64,000 nucleotides of DNA from Pseudomonadota bacterium (lineage in GTDB: Bacteria; Pseudomonadota; Alphaproteobacteria; Rhizobiales; Hyphomicrobiaceae): assembly GCA_018242295.1 (NCBI GenBank), contig JAFECE010000011.1, positions 124,001 through 188,000 on the forward strand, given 5' to 3'. This document shows positions 18,415 to 28,172 of the stretch, piece by piece (the stretch's first letter is position 1; every line of letters starts with the position of its first letter). The notes under the pieces were generated by a model. That model was not told where the DNA came from and searched no databases. It saw only the letters and a program-made list of their open reading frames with translations. Both the position numbers and the translations under genes were made by a program.

Positions 18415-19575
18415 TCAGACGCGGCTGCCGGCGCTCGCCGAGCTTTGGGTTTTCATCGGGTGTGAAGGAGCGATGCCGCTCGCACGGTGGTCAACCGCGA
18501 AATCGTAGAAATTATCCGCTTCGCGGGCAACTTGGGGAAGCGCAAATTTTTTGGCGCAGTGCTCGCGCCCGCCGCTCGCCAAACGAATACGCAAATCACG
18601 ATCGAGGATGAGCGTGCGCAGGTGTTCGGCAATATGGGCGAAGGTGAACTCCGGAGGGAGCATCAGCGTGTGCTCGGGAGCAATCTCGGACAGTCCTCCG
18701 GTGCCCGAGCTGATTACCGCACATCCTGAGGCGTGAGCTTCCAGCGCCGTGCGGCCGAAGGGTTCTTGCCATTTGGACGGAATGATCGCGATGGCCGCAT
18801 TCTGGTAGCGTTCCTTCACTGCGGCGAAGGGCAGGCTGAATTCCACGCTGATCCGGTCCCCAAAGGGCCGGACGACAGACAGCGCTTCCTCCAGGTAGGC
18901 TGGAAAGCGGCCGGGCTCACTCAGAATGAATCGCCCGCGCCAGCCGGGCTGCTCTTTCAGGACGCTTGCGATTGCCTCTGCGGCTTCCTTGATACCCTTT
19001 TCGGGAGCCGCCCGGCCGACACATATGATTTCGTCGAGCTTCGGCTCTGCTGGTTGCCATTGCGAAAAATCCAGCCCGTTATAGACAATGGCGGACGGCA
19101 GGTGCACCTCAGGCCAATCCTCCGCGAACATTTTCCGGCAGACGTCGCTCACGAATATCATGCCGGCTAGCGAGCGGTATTGGCTCAGCTTGAACCGCCG
19201 CCGGATCGAACTCCACAAATTGCGGCCTGGAATGGCCTTGATCATGTTGTGCTTATGGAGAACCACCGGCACGCGTGTGCGCGACGCCAGTGCCGCAGCG
19301 GTCGGCAGATGCTGTTGCACCACGATCAGATCGGGCGACGTGCGCGCGACTTGATCCACGGCGAAGGCGACCTTGCGCCGCCGGGAGTCGTCGACCGCAC
19401 GCGAATAAGTCACGATGTCGACGTCGGAAAAAAGCGTTTCATTCTCGCAGCAGACTACTGTCGTCGTGTCGCGATAGCGGCTCGCCGCGACGAGATCGCG
19501 AACGCAGAGGTCGATCGATGATGCGTTGCTTGGGCCGAAACGCATGTGCCGGGGCAGAAACATCAATATGCGCAT
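18415..19575 (-). CDS. GT4-family glycosyltransferase
   Basis: 386 residues with two Rossmann-like halves (GT-B fold). The C-terminal donor site shows PSKWQEPFGRTALEAHASGCAVIS (about 280-303), the E-x7-E motif of family 4 transferases, and ICVGRAAPEKGI near residue 195. It transfers a sugar from a nucleotide-sugar donor to a growing surface glycan in the cytoplasm; donor and acceptor are unknown. Its 3' end abuts the pseudogene at 17887-18408, and the last residues may be derived from that rearrangement. Confidence 0.85.
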   Translation of the reverse strand: MRILMFLPRHMRFGPSNASSIDLCVRDLVAASRYRDTTTVVCCENETLFSDVDIVTYSRAVDDSRRRKVAFAVDQVARTSPDLIVVQQHLPTAAALASRTRVPVVLHKHNMIKAIPGRNLWSSIRRRFKLSQYRSLAGMIFVSDVCRKMFAEDWPEVHLPSAIVYNGLDFSQWQPAEPKLDEIICVGRAAPEKGIKEAAEAIASVLKEQPGWRGRFILSEPGRFPAYLEEALSVVRPFGDRISVEFSLPFAAVKERYQNAAIAIIPSKWQEPFGRTALEAHASGCAVISSGTGGLSEIAPEHTLMLPPEFTFAHIAEHLRTLILDRDLRIRLASGGREHCAKKFALPQVAREADNFYDFAVDHRASGIAPSHPMKTQSSASAGSRV

Positions 19576-19652
19576 GATATCGATCTCAAGCCGAAGTCCT
19601 GCGTTCTATTGAGCGGAGCATTTGTTCGAAATGAGGTCAACGTTTCAGCGCA

Positions 19653-20588
19653 TCAATACACGCGCCGATCTGCGGGGATGAAGCCAGCATACGTTTCGGC
19701 TGCACTGTCGAGATAGTACTCCCACTGCGCGGGATTGGATACGAGCAGCGTCGTGTAGAGATACAGAAGCCGTGCATATAACTGCGGCGCCTTGGCGATG
19801 AGTTTTTCGTGCCGCATCCATTTCAAAGCTCGTGAAACGGTTTTTCTTGCGGCCATGTAGCGGTAATGCTCATCAAACTTGGAAGCGCCAAATTCCTTGA
19901 GAATCTGGATCGTCTGAAAGTAGGTGAGGGCTTCGTTGGCAGATAATCTCTTGGTGCTATGGACGAGTTGATGACAGACGGCGACGTCGATACGCGCGAC
20001 ACGTGCCTGTTCGAAAACGGGGAGCGCGAGGGCAAGATCCTGACACGAGATCAGGTCTTCGTTGAGACGAAATGCTGAAGGAATGCTGAGGCGCCGCATC
20101 AGGGCAGTGGTTGGAATGTGGTTGTAGTCCCTGATGGCATATCGAAACGGGTCGGACACAATCGTTACGGCAGACGGATGCTCCTGAGCGCTTTTGCTCT
20201 GCTCCGCGGTGAGGGGCGCGGGGCCGTATATCAAGGTTGTGCCGAAAATGTAATCGGCATCATTTTCCTCAGCCAGTTTCGCCATCAACTCGGTCGACCC
20301 GCTGATAGGAGGATCATCGCAGTCGATGATGCGCAGCCACTTCTTGGTTGCAAAATCGATGAGTTGATTGGTGACGTTGAAAATGCCGCGGTTTTCCTGG
20401 CGGCGGCAGCTGATGCGCCGATCGCTTTCGCAGAATTTCCGGATGATGGACCACGAGGAATCTCTCGATCCATCGTCGATAATGAAGACTTCCCCTCCAG
20501 TCGCGGCGAGTTCGGAGGTGACGCTCTCCAGCACCGCGCTGAGATATTCGGCCTTGTTATAGGAGCTGATGAGATAACTAACGGACAT
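19653..20588 (-). CDS. GT2-family glycosyltransferase
   Basis: 311 residues. The N-terminal GT-A fold begins VSYLISSYNKAEYLSAVL, followed by FIIDDGSRDSSW (nucleotide-binding aspartates) and WLRIIDCDDPP near residue 85 (the DxD-like metal site). This is an inverting family 2 transferase adding a sugar to a surface polysaccharide. The C-terminal 90 residues are helical and not assigned. It is read 77 bp upstream of the GT4 gene in the same direction and probably forms an operon with it. Confidence 0.85.
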   Translation of the reverse strand: MSVSYLISSYNKAEYLSAVLESVTSELAATGGEVFIIDDGSRDSSWSIIRKFCESDRRISCRRQENRGIFNVTNQLIDFATKKWLRIIDCDDPPISGSTELMAKLAEENDADYIFGTTLIYGPAPLTAEQSKSAQEHPSAVTIVSDPFRYAIRDYNHIPTTALMRRLSIPSAFRLNEDLISCQDLALALPVFEQARVARIDVAVCHQLVHSTKRLSANEALTYFQTIQILKEFGASKFDEHYRYMAARKTVSRALKWMRHEKLIAKAPQLYARLLYLYTTLLVSNPAQWEYYLDSAAETYAGFIPADRRVY

Positions 20589-21015
20589 TTATAAAATTGA
20601 TTTTCGCGTAGCTGCTGAGGCGGTAGTCTCTGAGCGCGTTTTGGTAGGCGGCTCGAAACACCAATTCATCACCTTCGCCGATACATCTTTTGGCTATGGC
20701 CGAAGATCAGAAATTTGCGATGTGAGCACAGGAAGTCAAGCGCGTTGTCCAATGTTCAATTTTATTCTGTGGAGATGATTTTCTGAGCGACGGAAAATCG
20801 TCGGTGATTCGTTTTTGCTCGCCCGGTGATTCTGCAGAAGACCATCTACGAGTCGCTCGCATCAGCCCGTTGCGCGATGACAACACGTGCATGAAGGTTG
20901 CAGACGATGTGGAGTGCTTCGGTTCGTCAGGGGTTGTGTCCGAAGCGCCTGCCATGCGAACGAAACACTTTCTCGGCTCATCGGGATGGGCGCACAGTCA
21001 CTTGGAATCTTCGTA
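20589..21015. other. 427-bp intergenic stretch between divergent glycan operons
   Basis: No recognisable gene. Short frames on both strands look like chance. The + frame around 20780-20985 is open and protein-like in composition but matches nothing I know; it may be a relic. The promoters for rfbC (rightward) and the GT2 gene (leftward) must lie here. No consensus element or terminator stands out. Confidence 0.45.
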
Positions 21016-21567
21016 GTGCAAATTGCTGAACTCGAAGTACCCGGCGTTTTTCTCATCACGCCAAAGCGCTTCCACGATGATCGAGGGTTCTTCACCGAGC
21101 TTTACAATGCGAAGGCGCTCGCCGACGCCGGGATCAGGGATGTGTTCGTCCAGGATAACTTTTCGCTCTCGTCGAAGGTTGGAACGATTCGAGGTTTGCA
21201 CTTTCAGGTTCCACCCTATTCGCAGGTGAAGATCGTGCGCGTCAGTCGTGGCCGCGCATTCGACGTCGCTGTCGATCTCCGGCCAACCTCGCCTACCTAC
21301 AAACGGCATGTTGCAGCGGAATTATCGGCAGAGAACGGTATCCAAATCTATATCCCCGACGGTTTTGCCCACGGGTTCTGCACGCTGGAACCCGACACCG
21401 AGCTTGTTTACAAAGTGTCGAGCCACTATGCGCCGGGTGCCGAAGCCGGCGTATTGTGGTCTGATCCCGAGCTTGGGATTGCGTGGCCGGTCAGCGCGAG
21501 GGATGCGATTTTATCGGAAAAGGATGCGAAGCTTCCCTTGCTGAAAGACATCGCAGGGATGGGCTAG
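21016..21567 (+). CDS. rfbC: dTDP-4-dehydrorhamnose 3,5-epimerase
   Basis: 183 residues from GTG 21016, the family's usual length; an ATG at 20986 would add ten residues. RmlC epimerises C3 and C5 of dTDP-4-keto-6-deoxyglucose, step three of dTDP-L-rhamnose synthesis. The cupin fold is marked by TIRGLHFQ (catalytic His), [12 protein letters not shown] and [11 protein letters not shown]. It is the first of four rhamnose genes and is read 28 bp before rfbB. Confidence 0.94.
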   Translation: MQIAELEVPGVFLITPKRFHDDRGFFTELYNAKALADAGIRDVFVQDNFSLSSKVGTIRGLHFQVPPYSQVKIVRVSRGRAFDVAVDLRPTSPTYKRHVAAELSAENGIQIYIPDGFAHGFCTLEPDTELVYKVSSHYAPGAEAGVLWSDPELGIAWPVSARDAILSEKDAKLPLLKDIAGMG

Positions 21568-21595
21568 TCGTCATTTGATCGCGGGGGGCGGGAAG

Positions 21596-22687
21596 ATGAG
21601 AGTCGTCGTCACGGGAGGCGCAGGTTTCATAGGTTCGGCACTTGTGCGCCATCTCGTGCTGGGCCGCGGCTGGGACGTTCTGAATGTCGACAAGCTCACA
21701 TATGCCGCCAACGTGCAGTCGCTTGCTTCGGTATCCGACAAGAAGAACTACCGGTTTGTCCTTGCAGACATTTGCGATGCCGATGCGTTGGCTCGCGCAT
21801 TTGCGGAATTCCAGCCTGATGCGGTGATGCATCTCGCTGCCGAGAGTCACGTTGACCGGTCGATCACGTCGTCGGCCGAATTTATCAAAACGAATATTCT
21901 TGGAACTCACGTTCTCCTCGAGGCAAGCCGGCATTACTGGGAAGGCCGGCCGGCAGAACGCCGCAAGAGCTTCAGGTTTCTGCACGTTTCGACGGATGAA
22001 GTTTACGGCAGCCTCGACGAGGGGGACTTCTTCGTCGAGAGCACGGCCTACGATCCGAGATCACCGTATTCGGCGAGCAAGGCTTCCTCCGATCATCTCG
22101 TGAGCGCGTGGCGCGAAACCTACGGACTGCCGGCGCTGATAACGAATTGTTCAAACAATTACGGGCCGTACCACTTTCCAGAGAAGCTCATTCCGCTCAT
22201 TCTTCTGAACGCGCTGGAAAAGCGGCCGCTGCCCGTTTACGGCGACGGACGGAACGTCCGGGATTGGCTGTACGTCGAGGATCACGTGAGGGCTTTGACG
22301 ATGGTTCTCGAACGGGGACGTGTAGGCCAGACCTACAATATCGGCGGGCGGGCTCCGATGGAGAACATCTCCGTTGTCGAGCGCATTTGCGATGTTCTCG
22401 ATGAACTTCGGCCGAGTGACGAGTCGCGGCGAAAACTTATTTCTTTCGTTTCCGATCGCCCGGGTCACGACCGGCGGTATGCGATCGATCCCGGCAAGAT
22501 CGAGTCAGAGCTTGGCTGGCGGGCAGAGAACACCTTCGATTCCGGCATCGCGGCAACCGTCGAATGGTATTTGGCCAACGAGTGGTGGTGGCGGCCTCTG
22601 CGCGAGAAGGTTTATTCGGGCACGCGGCTCGGGTTGCTGCAAACGCAAGCACCGGAAGACGGCGCATTGGCGGAGCAGGTCGTGTGA
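21596..22687 (+). CDS. rfbB: dTDP-glucose 4,6-dehydratase
   Basis: 363 residues from ATG 21596, preceded by a GGGGGGCGGG ribosome site. RmlB is an extended SDR that turns dTDP-glucose into dTDP-4-keto-6-deoxyglucose. It shows [15 protein letters not shown] at the start, [20 protein letters not shown] and the catalytic [12 protein letters not shown], all canonical. The stop overlaps the GTG start of rfbD (GTGA), indicating translational coupling. Confidence 0.95.
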   Translation: MRVVVTGGAGFIGSALVRHLVLGRGWDVLNVDKLTYAANVQSLASVSDKKNYRFVLADICDADALARAFAEFQPDAVMHLAAESHVDRSITSSAEFIKTNILGTHVLLEASRHYWEGRPAERRKSFRFLHVSTDEVYGSLDEGDFFVESTAYDPRSPYSASKASSDHLVSAWRETYGLPALITNCSNNYGPYHFPEKLIPLILLNALEKRPLPVYGDGRNVRDWLYVEDHVRALTMVLERGRVGQTYNIGGRAPMENISVVERICDVLDELRPSDESRRKLISFVSDRPGHDRRYAIDPGKIESELGWRAENTFDSGIAATVEWYLANEWWWRPLREKVYSGTRLGLLQTQAPEDGALAEQVV

Positions 22688-23634
22688 CCGGCGACTCCTG
22701 CAGCACGCTCATCATCGGTAAAAGCGGTCAGGTCAGCAGCTCTCTGCTCGGTTTGTTGGGAGGCGACGGCAATCGCGCCCTGGCCTCTGGGCGGCCGGAG
22801 ATCGATCTTCGGGATCCGCAATCCGTGAGGCGCGCCATTCTCGCGGCCCGTCCCAAAGTTGTCGTGAACGCCGCCGCCTATACGGCCGTGGATAAGGCCG
22901 AGGACGAACCCGATGTCGCGTACGCGGTCAACGCGACGGGTGCGGAGGCGGTCGCGAGGGCTGCCGCCGAGATCGGTGCCGCGATCATTCATTTCTCGAC
23001 GGACTACGTCTTCGACGGACGCAAGCATACGCCTTATGTAGAGACGGATGCCGTGTCGCCGATCGGCGTATACGGGCAAAGCAAGCAGGAGGGCGAGGCG
23101 CGCGTCGCCGCGGCCAACCCGAAGCACATCATTCTTCGCACCGCTTGGGTTTTCAGCCCGTTCGGAAGCAACTTCGCGAAGACAATGCTGCGCTTGAGCA
23201 ATGAGCGCCCGGAAATCAAGGTCGTTGACGATCAGCGGGGGAATCCGACGTATGCGCCGGATTTGGCGGAGCTCGTCCGCAAACTTCTGCCGCTTGCAAG
23301 CGCACCCGTGCCGGATCTCAGGATTTTCGGCACCTTCCACGCCGTGAACCATGGTGAGACGACATGGTTCGGTTTCGCCAAGGCCATTCTCGAAGGAGCG
23401 GCGCGGAGGGGTGGGCGTGAGGTCCCCGTGCTGCCGATCGGCACCCGTGATTATCCGACCAAGGCCGAGAGGCCCGCTTATTCCGTGCTCTCGACGGAGA
23501 AGCTTCGCGCAGTGACGGGCTTCGGGCTTCGGCCTTGGGCGGAGGCACTCTCGGATTGCCTCGATCAGCTCGCCGGTTCTCCCGTCCTAGAAGCGGCCGC
23601 GCGTTTGCAACAGACTGACGGAAAATTCACATGA
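22684..23634 (+). CDS. rfbD: dTDP-4-dehydrorhamnose reductase
   Basis: 316 residues from GTG 22684, which overlaps the rfbB stop; upstream in-frame starts lie inside rfbB. RmlD makes the last reduction to dTDP-L-rhamnose. The sequence shows [13 protein letters not shown] near the start (nucleotide binding), [22 protein letters not shown] and the catalytic YGQSKQEGE, all typical. It is about 20 residues longer than many RmlD proteins. The stop overlaps rfbA by 4 bp. Confidence 0.94.
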   Translation: MTGDSCSTLIIGKSGQVSSSLLGLLGGDGNRALASGRPEIDLRDPQSVRRAILAARPKVVVNAAAYTAVDKAEDEPDVAYAVNATGAEAVARAAAEIGAAIIHFSTDYVFDGRKHTPYVETDAVSPIGVYGQSKQEGEARVAAANPKHIILRTAWVFSPFGSNFAKTMLRLSNERPEIKVVDDQRGNPTYAPDLAELVRKLLPLASAPVPDLRIFGTFHAVNHGETTWFGFAKAILEGAARRGGREVPVLPIGTRDYPTKAERPAYSVLSTEKLRAVTGFGLRPWAEALSDCLDQLAGSPVLEAAARLQQTDGKFT

Positions 23635-24509
23635 GCACGCTCAAGGGGATCATTCTTGCTGGTGGAAGCGGGACGCGGCTTTACCCGCTGACGCTCACCA
23701 TCTCGAAGCAACTGCTTCCCGTCTACGACAAGCCGATGATCTATTATCCGCTGTCGACGCTGATGCTCGCGGGAATTCGCGACATCCTGATTATCACGAC
23801 GCCGCACGACCAACCGCTTTTCGAAAACCTTCTAGGCACTGGCGAGCAATTCGGCCTGCGCCTGAGCTATGCGGTGCAGCCGGAACCCGAGGGTCTCGCG
23901 CAGGCATTCATTATCGGACGCGACTTCATCGGTGGCGATCGATGCGCCCTGGTGCTCGGGGATAACATCTTCTATGGCCACGGCTTCGGCGAGCTTCTGC
24001 GTAGCGCAGCTCTCCGCGAGCACGGCGCGACGGTTTTCGCCTACGAAGTCGCGGACCCCGAGCGCTATGGAGTCGTGACTTTCGATCAAAGCGGCCAGGC
24101 GAAAGCCATCGATGAGAAGCCGCAAAAGCCAAGCTCGAATTGGGCCGTCACGGGACTTTATTTCTACGACGAGCGGGTCGTGGAATTGGCGTCGCAAGTC
24201 AAGCCGTCGGCGCGAGGTGAACTTGAGATCACGACGCTGAATGAAATGTACCTCAAGCTTCAATCGCTCCACGTCGAGAAAATGGGGCGCGGCTTCGCTT
24301 GGCTCGATACCGGCACGTTCGACAGTCTCAAAGACGCCAGCGACTACATCGCGACGATCGAGCGGCGTCAGGGACTCAAAATTTCATGTCCTGAGGAAAT
24401 AGCGGTGCGGATGGGGTTCATCTCCCCCGCCGAGTTGGACCCCTGGCTCGCCCGTCTGGGGAAGAGTCCCTATGCCGAATACGTTCGGCACGTCATCGCG
24501 GGCTTCTGA
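23631..24509 (+). CDS. rfbA: glucose-1-phosphate thymidylyltransferase
   Basis: 292 residues. RmlA couples glucose-1-phosphate and dTTP to dTDP-glucose, the entry step of the rhamnose pathway. The nucleotide-binding [11 protein letters not shown] is near residue 10; [27 protein letters not shown] and [14 protein letters not shown] follow as in all RmlA proteins. It is the last gene of the rfbC-B-D-A operon. dTDP-rhamnose from it is a plausible precursor for the RgpF-linked glycan. Confidence 0.95.
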   Translation: MSTLKGIILAGGSGTRLYPLTLTISKQLLPVYDKPMIYYPLSTLMLAGIRDILIITTPHDQPLFENLLGTGEQFGLRLSYAVQPEPEGLAQAFIIGRDFIGGDRCALVLGDNIFYGHGFGELLRSAALREHGATVFAYEVADPERYGVVTFDQSGQAKAIDEKPQKPSSNWAVTGLYFYDERVVELASQVKPSARGELEITTLNEMYLKLQSLHVEKMGRGFAWLDTGTFDSLKDASDYIATIERRQGLKISCPEEIAVRMGFISPAELDPWLARLGKSPYAEYVRHVIAGF

Positions 24510-24672
24510 GGGTGGGGGCACCCGCCGGTAGCGAGATTTCTCACTTGACGCCAATTTGCCGCGTCTTGCTCTTCCGGGGCCCAGAACGTATTGAAGCAGG
24601 CTTGGACATTTGATCGCGGATGACTGCCGATGATTTGTCCATTCCTGGTCAATTTATGAAAGCCACACGCGC

Positions 24673-25491
24673 GTGACGGTGAAAGTCGCTGCCTTCTACA
24701 AATTCGTTTCGATTGACGATCCGGCGGAGCTTCAGACGAGCCTGCGCGAGCTTTGCGCGGCGCGCCGGATCCTGGGCACGATTCTGATCGCCGACGAGGG
24801 CATCAACGCCACCGTATCGGGCGGCGAGAGCGATATCGATGCGCTTATCGCGACGATCGTATCCGATGCGCGGTTTTCCGGTCTCGAAGTCAAATATTCG
24901 GAAGCGGCCGAGCATCCGTTTCAACGCCTCAAGGTGAAGATCAAGAAGGAGATCGTCACGTTCGGCGTTCCCAATGCCAAGCCTTCGGTGGCGACGGGCA
25001 CGTTTGTCGAACCCGACGCGTGGAATGCACTGATCGCCGATCCGGATGTTCTCGTCATCGATACGCGCAACGATTACGAGTTTCAGGTCGGCACGTTCGC
25101 GGGCGCGCATAATCCTGAAACCCGGGCCTTCAACGAATTTCCCGATTACGTGAAGCGGACGCTTGCAGGCGATCCGAAACGCAAGATCGCAATGTTCTGC
25201 ACGGGCGGCATCCGCTGCGAGAAAGCGAGCGCCTTTATGCTTCGCGAGGGCTTTGCGAACGTCTATCAGCTCAACGGCGGCATTCTGCGCTATCTCGAAC
25301 AGGTTGCGCCGGAAGAAAGTCTGTGGCGCGGCGAGTGCTTCGTTTTCGACGAGCGAGTTGCGCTTGAGCACGGCGTCCGTCAGGGACATCACACGCTCTG
25401 CTCGGAGTGCGGATTTCCGGTCAGGCTGGGGGAGGGGAGCGCTCCCCCCCTCTGTGACGGCTGCCGCGAACCACAGGCCTGCGCGGTCTGA
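24673..25491 (+). CDS. trhO: tRNA uridine(34) hydroxylase TrhO (YceA, rhodanese-domain)
   Basis: 272 residues from GTG 24673. An N-terminal acylphosphatase-like domain with GTILIADEGINATVSG (about 36-51) precedes a rhodanese domain with the catalytic-loop cysteine in MFCTGGIRCEKA near residue 176. A cysteine-rich tail (CSECG, CDGC) suggests metal binding. TrhO makes 5-hydroxyuridine at position 34 of tRNA, independently of prephenate. It is read rightwards before the cobalamin genes but has no clear functional link to them. Confidence 0.9.
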   Translation: MTVKVAAFYKFVSIDDPAELQTSLRELCAARRILGTILIADEGINATVSGGESDIDALIATIVSDARFSGLEVKYSEAAEHPFQRLKVKIKKEIVTFGVPNAKPSVATGTFVEPDAWNALIADPDVLVIDTRNDYEFQVGTFAGAHNPETRAFNEFPDYVKRTLAGDPKRKIAMFCTGGIRCEKASAFMLREGFANVYQLNGGILRYLEQVAPEESLWRGECFVFDERVALEHGVRQGHHTLCSECGFPVRLGEGSAPPLCDGCREPQACAV

Positions 25492-25652
25492 AGGCGTGGT
25501 AAGGCGGGCCGGATGGTTCCAAGGGCGCAACTTCTTAACTTCCTGGTACCTTGGCCGCGGCAGAACTGGCGCTTGCTCGCCGGGTACCGAATGATGATAT
25601 AGATCTTGGTGTTTCCGCTGTTTTTGGCATTCCGACCGGGCCATTTTCTCAA

Positions 25653-27149
25653 ATGACTGTTCGCAACCCCGACGATGACAATCCGAACGCGGATCAGCGC
25701 GCGACGCTGGAGCAACTCATCCGTTGGCGGCGGGATGTGCGGCGGTTCAAGAGGGATGCCGTTCCCGATGCCCTGGTGGAGCGGCTTTTGCGGCTCGCCG
25801 ATCTGGCACCGTCAGTCGGCAACAGTCAGCCGTGGCGCATTGTGAACGTGCCATCGCCGGAATTGCGGACCGGGGTCGAAGAAAGCTTCGAGGCGGCCCG
25901 GACCCGCGCCGGGAGCGGCTATAACTCAGATCAGGCGGACCTCTACTTTCGGCTGAAGCTCGCAGGATTGGACGCTGCGCCCGTGCATCTCGCGATCTTT
26001 TGCGACCACGGCGTACTGCAGGGCCACGGGCTCGGGCGGCATACGATGCCGGAGACGCTCGATTATTCCTGCGCGTGCATGGTGACGGTGCTTTGGCTTG
26101 CTGCCCGGGAAGCGGGCCTCGGCCTCGGTTGGGTATCGATCGTCGATCCTGCTGAGGTCGCGAAGATGCTTGGTGTGCCGCCCGATTGGAGGCTCGTCGG
26201 GTATCTCTTGCTTGGGTGGCCGGAAGAAGAACATCTCGATCCCGAACTCGAGAGACATGGGTGGCAGCCGCGTACGGCCTTCGAGACGCGCTATTTTACA
26301 GCGGGTGCTGCGCCGCTTCTGAACGAAGCAAAAGGCACGCGGCCGGCAGAGGCAACACGTCAGGGCTCAGTTACACTCGTTGGAGCGGGACCGGGCGATC
26401 CGGAGCTTTTGACGATCAAGGCGCTTTATGCGTTGCAAGCTGCGGACGCGGTGCTCTTCGACGATCTTGTCGCCAAACCGATCCTCGATCTCATCCGCCC
26501 CGGCGCGCGGCTGATCGATGTCGGCAAGCGCGGATATCGCAAGTCGTGCAAGCAACCCGACATCAATGCGCAAATGGTGTCGCTGGCGCGCGAGGGGCTC
26601 AACGTCGTGCGTCTCAAGTCGGGTGATCCGTTGATTTTCGGGCGGGCCGGGGAAGAGATCGAAGCGTGCGAGGCTGCCGGTATCGCGATCAGCGTCGTGC
26701 CGGGCGTGACCTCGGCGCAGGGCGCGGCAGCAAATCTCAAGGTATCGCTGACCCACCGCGATCACGCACGCCGTTTGCAGTTCATTACGGCGCATGACCG
26801 GCACGGGGCGCTGCCTAAGGACATCGATTGGAGCGCCGTTGCCGATAGCGCCGCGACAACCGTCATCTACATGCCGAAGCGGACGCTTGCGGAACTGGCC
26901 GAGATCGCGCTCCTGCATGGACTCGATCCAAAAACACCGGCGATCGCCGTTGCGAATGCGACACGGCCGGACGAGCGCATTTTCGTCTCGACAATCGGGA
27001 CTATTGCCGCTGCGCTCGATGCGGCGCATCCGGAGGGGCCGGTGCTTGTCATGCTTGGGGAGGCTTTGCGTTATGCAACGGCGCGAGACGCGGCGAAGCA
27101 GGCGGAAGATATCGCGACAGCGTACGGCGTCTTGCCGGAGCAATCCTGA
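25653..27149 (+). CDS. BluB-CobA fusion: 5,6-dimethylbenzimidazole synthase / uroporphyrinogen-III C-methyltransferase
   Basis: 498 residues. Residues 20-210 form a BluB-type flavin nitroreductase fold: RRDVRRF (Asp28 aligns with the catalytic Asp of BluB), APSVGNSQPW, and LWLAAREAGLGLGWVSI with the conserved Ser. Residues 236-498 are a complete SUMT/CobA: VTLVGAGPGDPELLT, RLKSGDPLIFGR, VPGVTSAQGAAA and the last YMPK element. One protein would make the lower ligand of B12 from reduced FMN and also methylate uroporphyrinogen III to precorrin-2. ATG 25653 is chosen because the BluB part starts soon after it. It precedes cobD by 48 bp. Confidence 0.88.
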   Translation: MTVRNPDDDNPNADQRATLEQLIRWRRDVRRFKRDAVPDALVERLLRLADLAPSVGNSQPWRIVNVPSPELRTGVEESFEAARTRAGSGYNSDQADLYFRLKLAGLDAAPVHLAIFCDHGVLQGHGLGRHTMPETLDYSCACMVTVLWLAAREAGLGLGWVSIVDPAEVAKMLGVPPDWRLVGYLLLGWPEEEHLDPELERHGWQPRTAFETRYFTAGAAPLLNEAKGTRPAEATRQGSVTLVGAGPGDPELLTIKALYALQAADAVLFDDLVAKPILDLIRPGARLIDVGKRGYRKSCKQPDINAQMVSLAREGLNVVRLKSGDPLIFGRAGEEIEACEAAGIAISVVPGVTSAQGAAANLKVSLTHRDHARRLQFITAHDRHGALPKDIDWSAVADSAATTVIYMPKRTLAELAEIALLHGLDPKTPAIAVANATRPDERIFVSTIGTIAAALDAAHPEGPVLVMLGEALRYATARDAAKQAEDIATAYGVLPEQS

Positions 27150-27197
27150 TATCGGCTGCGGTGCTCCTCTTGCTCCCCTTCATTTTGTGCAATTTTC

Positions 27198-28172
27198 GTG
27201 AGTGAGCCCGCCACACTGCTGGTTCTCGTCGCGGCGCTCGCGCTCGAAGCCGCCTTTGGATATCCGGATTGGATTTATCAGCGCATCGGCCATCCGGTGT
27301 CCTGGATAGGTTCGCTCATTGCGACACTCGATCGCCGGCTCAACCGGGAGAGCGAGAGCGAAGACAAGCGCCGCTTCGCGGGCATCCTGGCTTTGGCAAT
27401 TGTCGTGGTGACCGTTGGTGCCATTGCATGGCTGGTTGAGCGTCTGGCCGCGCATAGTCCGATTGGCGGCGTTTTCATTGCGATATTGGCTTCGACATTA
27501 ATTGCCAGCCGAAGCCTTTACGACCATGTCGCCGCTGTCGCGCGCGCGCTTGACGAAGAGGGGCTTGCAGCCGCGCGGCTCGCGGTTGGCCGCATCGTCG
27601 GGCGTAATCCGCTGACGCTCGACGAACATGGCGTCGCCCGCGCTGCGATCGAAAGCCTCGCCGAGAACGCATCAGACGGCGTCGTCGCGCCGGTGTTCTG
27701 GTTCGCGCTTTTCGGGCTGCCGGGCATTGCCGTTTATAAGGCGATCAATACGGCCGACAGCATGATCGGCCATCGGACGAAGCGGCACGAGGCGTTCGGA
27801 TGGGCGGCGGCGCGGCTCGACGATCTCGCCAATCTGCCGGCGTCGCGGCTGACGGGATTAATGTTTGCGGCAGCAGCTCTTTTTATTCGCGGTGCATCGC
27901 CGGCGGTGGCGCTCGAGGCGATGTCTCGCGATGCCTCGAAACATCGATCGCCTAATGCCGGTTGGGCAGAAAGCGCGATGGCGGGAGCGCTGGGGTTCAA
28001 GCTCAACGGGCCAAAGGTCTATGGCAACGTGCGCGTCGAGGATGCCTATATGGGCAACGGGCGCCGGGATCTGGCCGCGGAGGATATCGAGGCGTCGCTT
28101 CGGCTGACGGTGTTCGCATGGGCCATCATGCTTGCGACGCTGCTGTTCTTCGCCGTCATCTTGCGAGGCTGA
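27198..28172 (+). CDS. cobD: adenosylcobinamide-phosphate synthase
   Basis: 324 residues, a membrane protein with about five helices, starting at GTG 27198. CobD/CbiB joins aminopropanol phosphate to adenosylcobyric acid. It carries [18 protein letters not shown] near the N-terminus, [21 protein letters not shown] and [20 protein letters not shown] in the middle, all family hallmarks. The 3' end overlaps the convergent cobQ gene by 17 bp. Confidence 0.93.
   Translation: MSEPATLLVLVAALALEAAFGYPDWIYQRIGHPVSWIGSLIATLDRRLNRESESEDKRRFAGILALAIVVVTVGAIAWLVERLAAHSPIGGVFIAILASTLIASRSLYDHVAAVARALDEEGLAAARLAVGRIVGRNPLTLDEHGVARAAIESLAENASDGVVAPVFWFALFGLPGIAVYKAINTADSMIGHRTKRHEAFGWAAARLDDLANLPASRLTGLMFAAAALFIRGASPAVALEAMSRDASKHRSPNAGWAESAMAGALGFKLNGPKVYGNVRVEDAYMGNGRRDLAAEDIEASLRLTVFAWAIMLATLLFFAVILRG

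Noticed and set aside
20707-20985. Open frames in the gap before rfbC
   Set aside because: Frames on both strands lack ribosome sites and known motifs; may be relics but cannot be supported as genes.
16754-24509. Surface-glycan region as a horizontally acquired island
   Set aside because: Contains a pseudogene and variable-type genes, but no integrase, tRNA attachment repeat or clear composition break was seen at the edges.
25425-25460. GC-rich inverted repeat near the trhO 3' end
   Set aside because: It lies inside the trhO coding frame and has no T-run, so it is unlikely to be a terminator.
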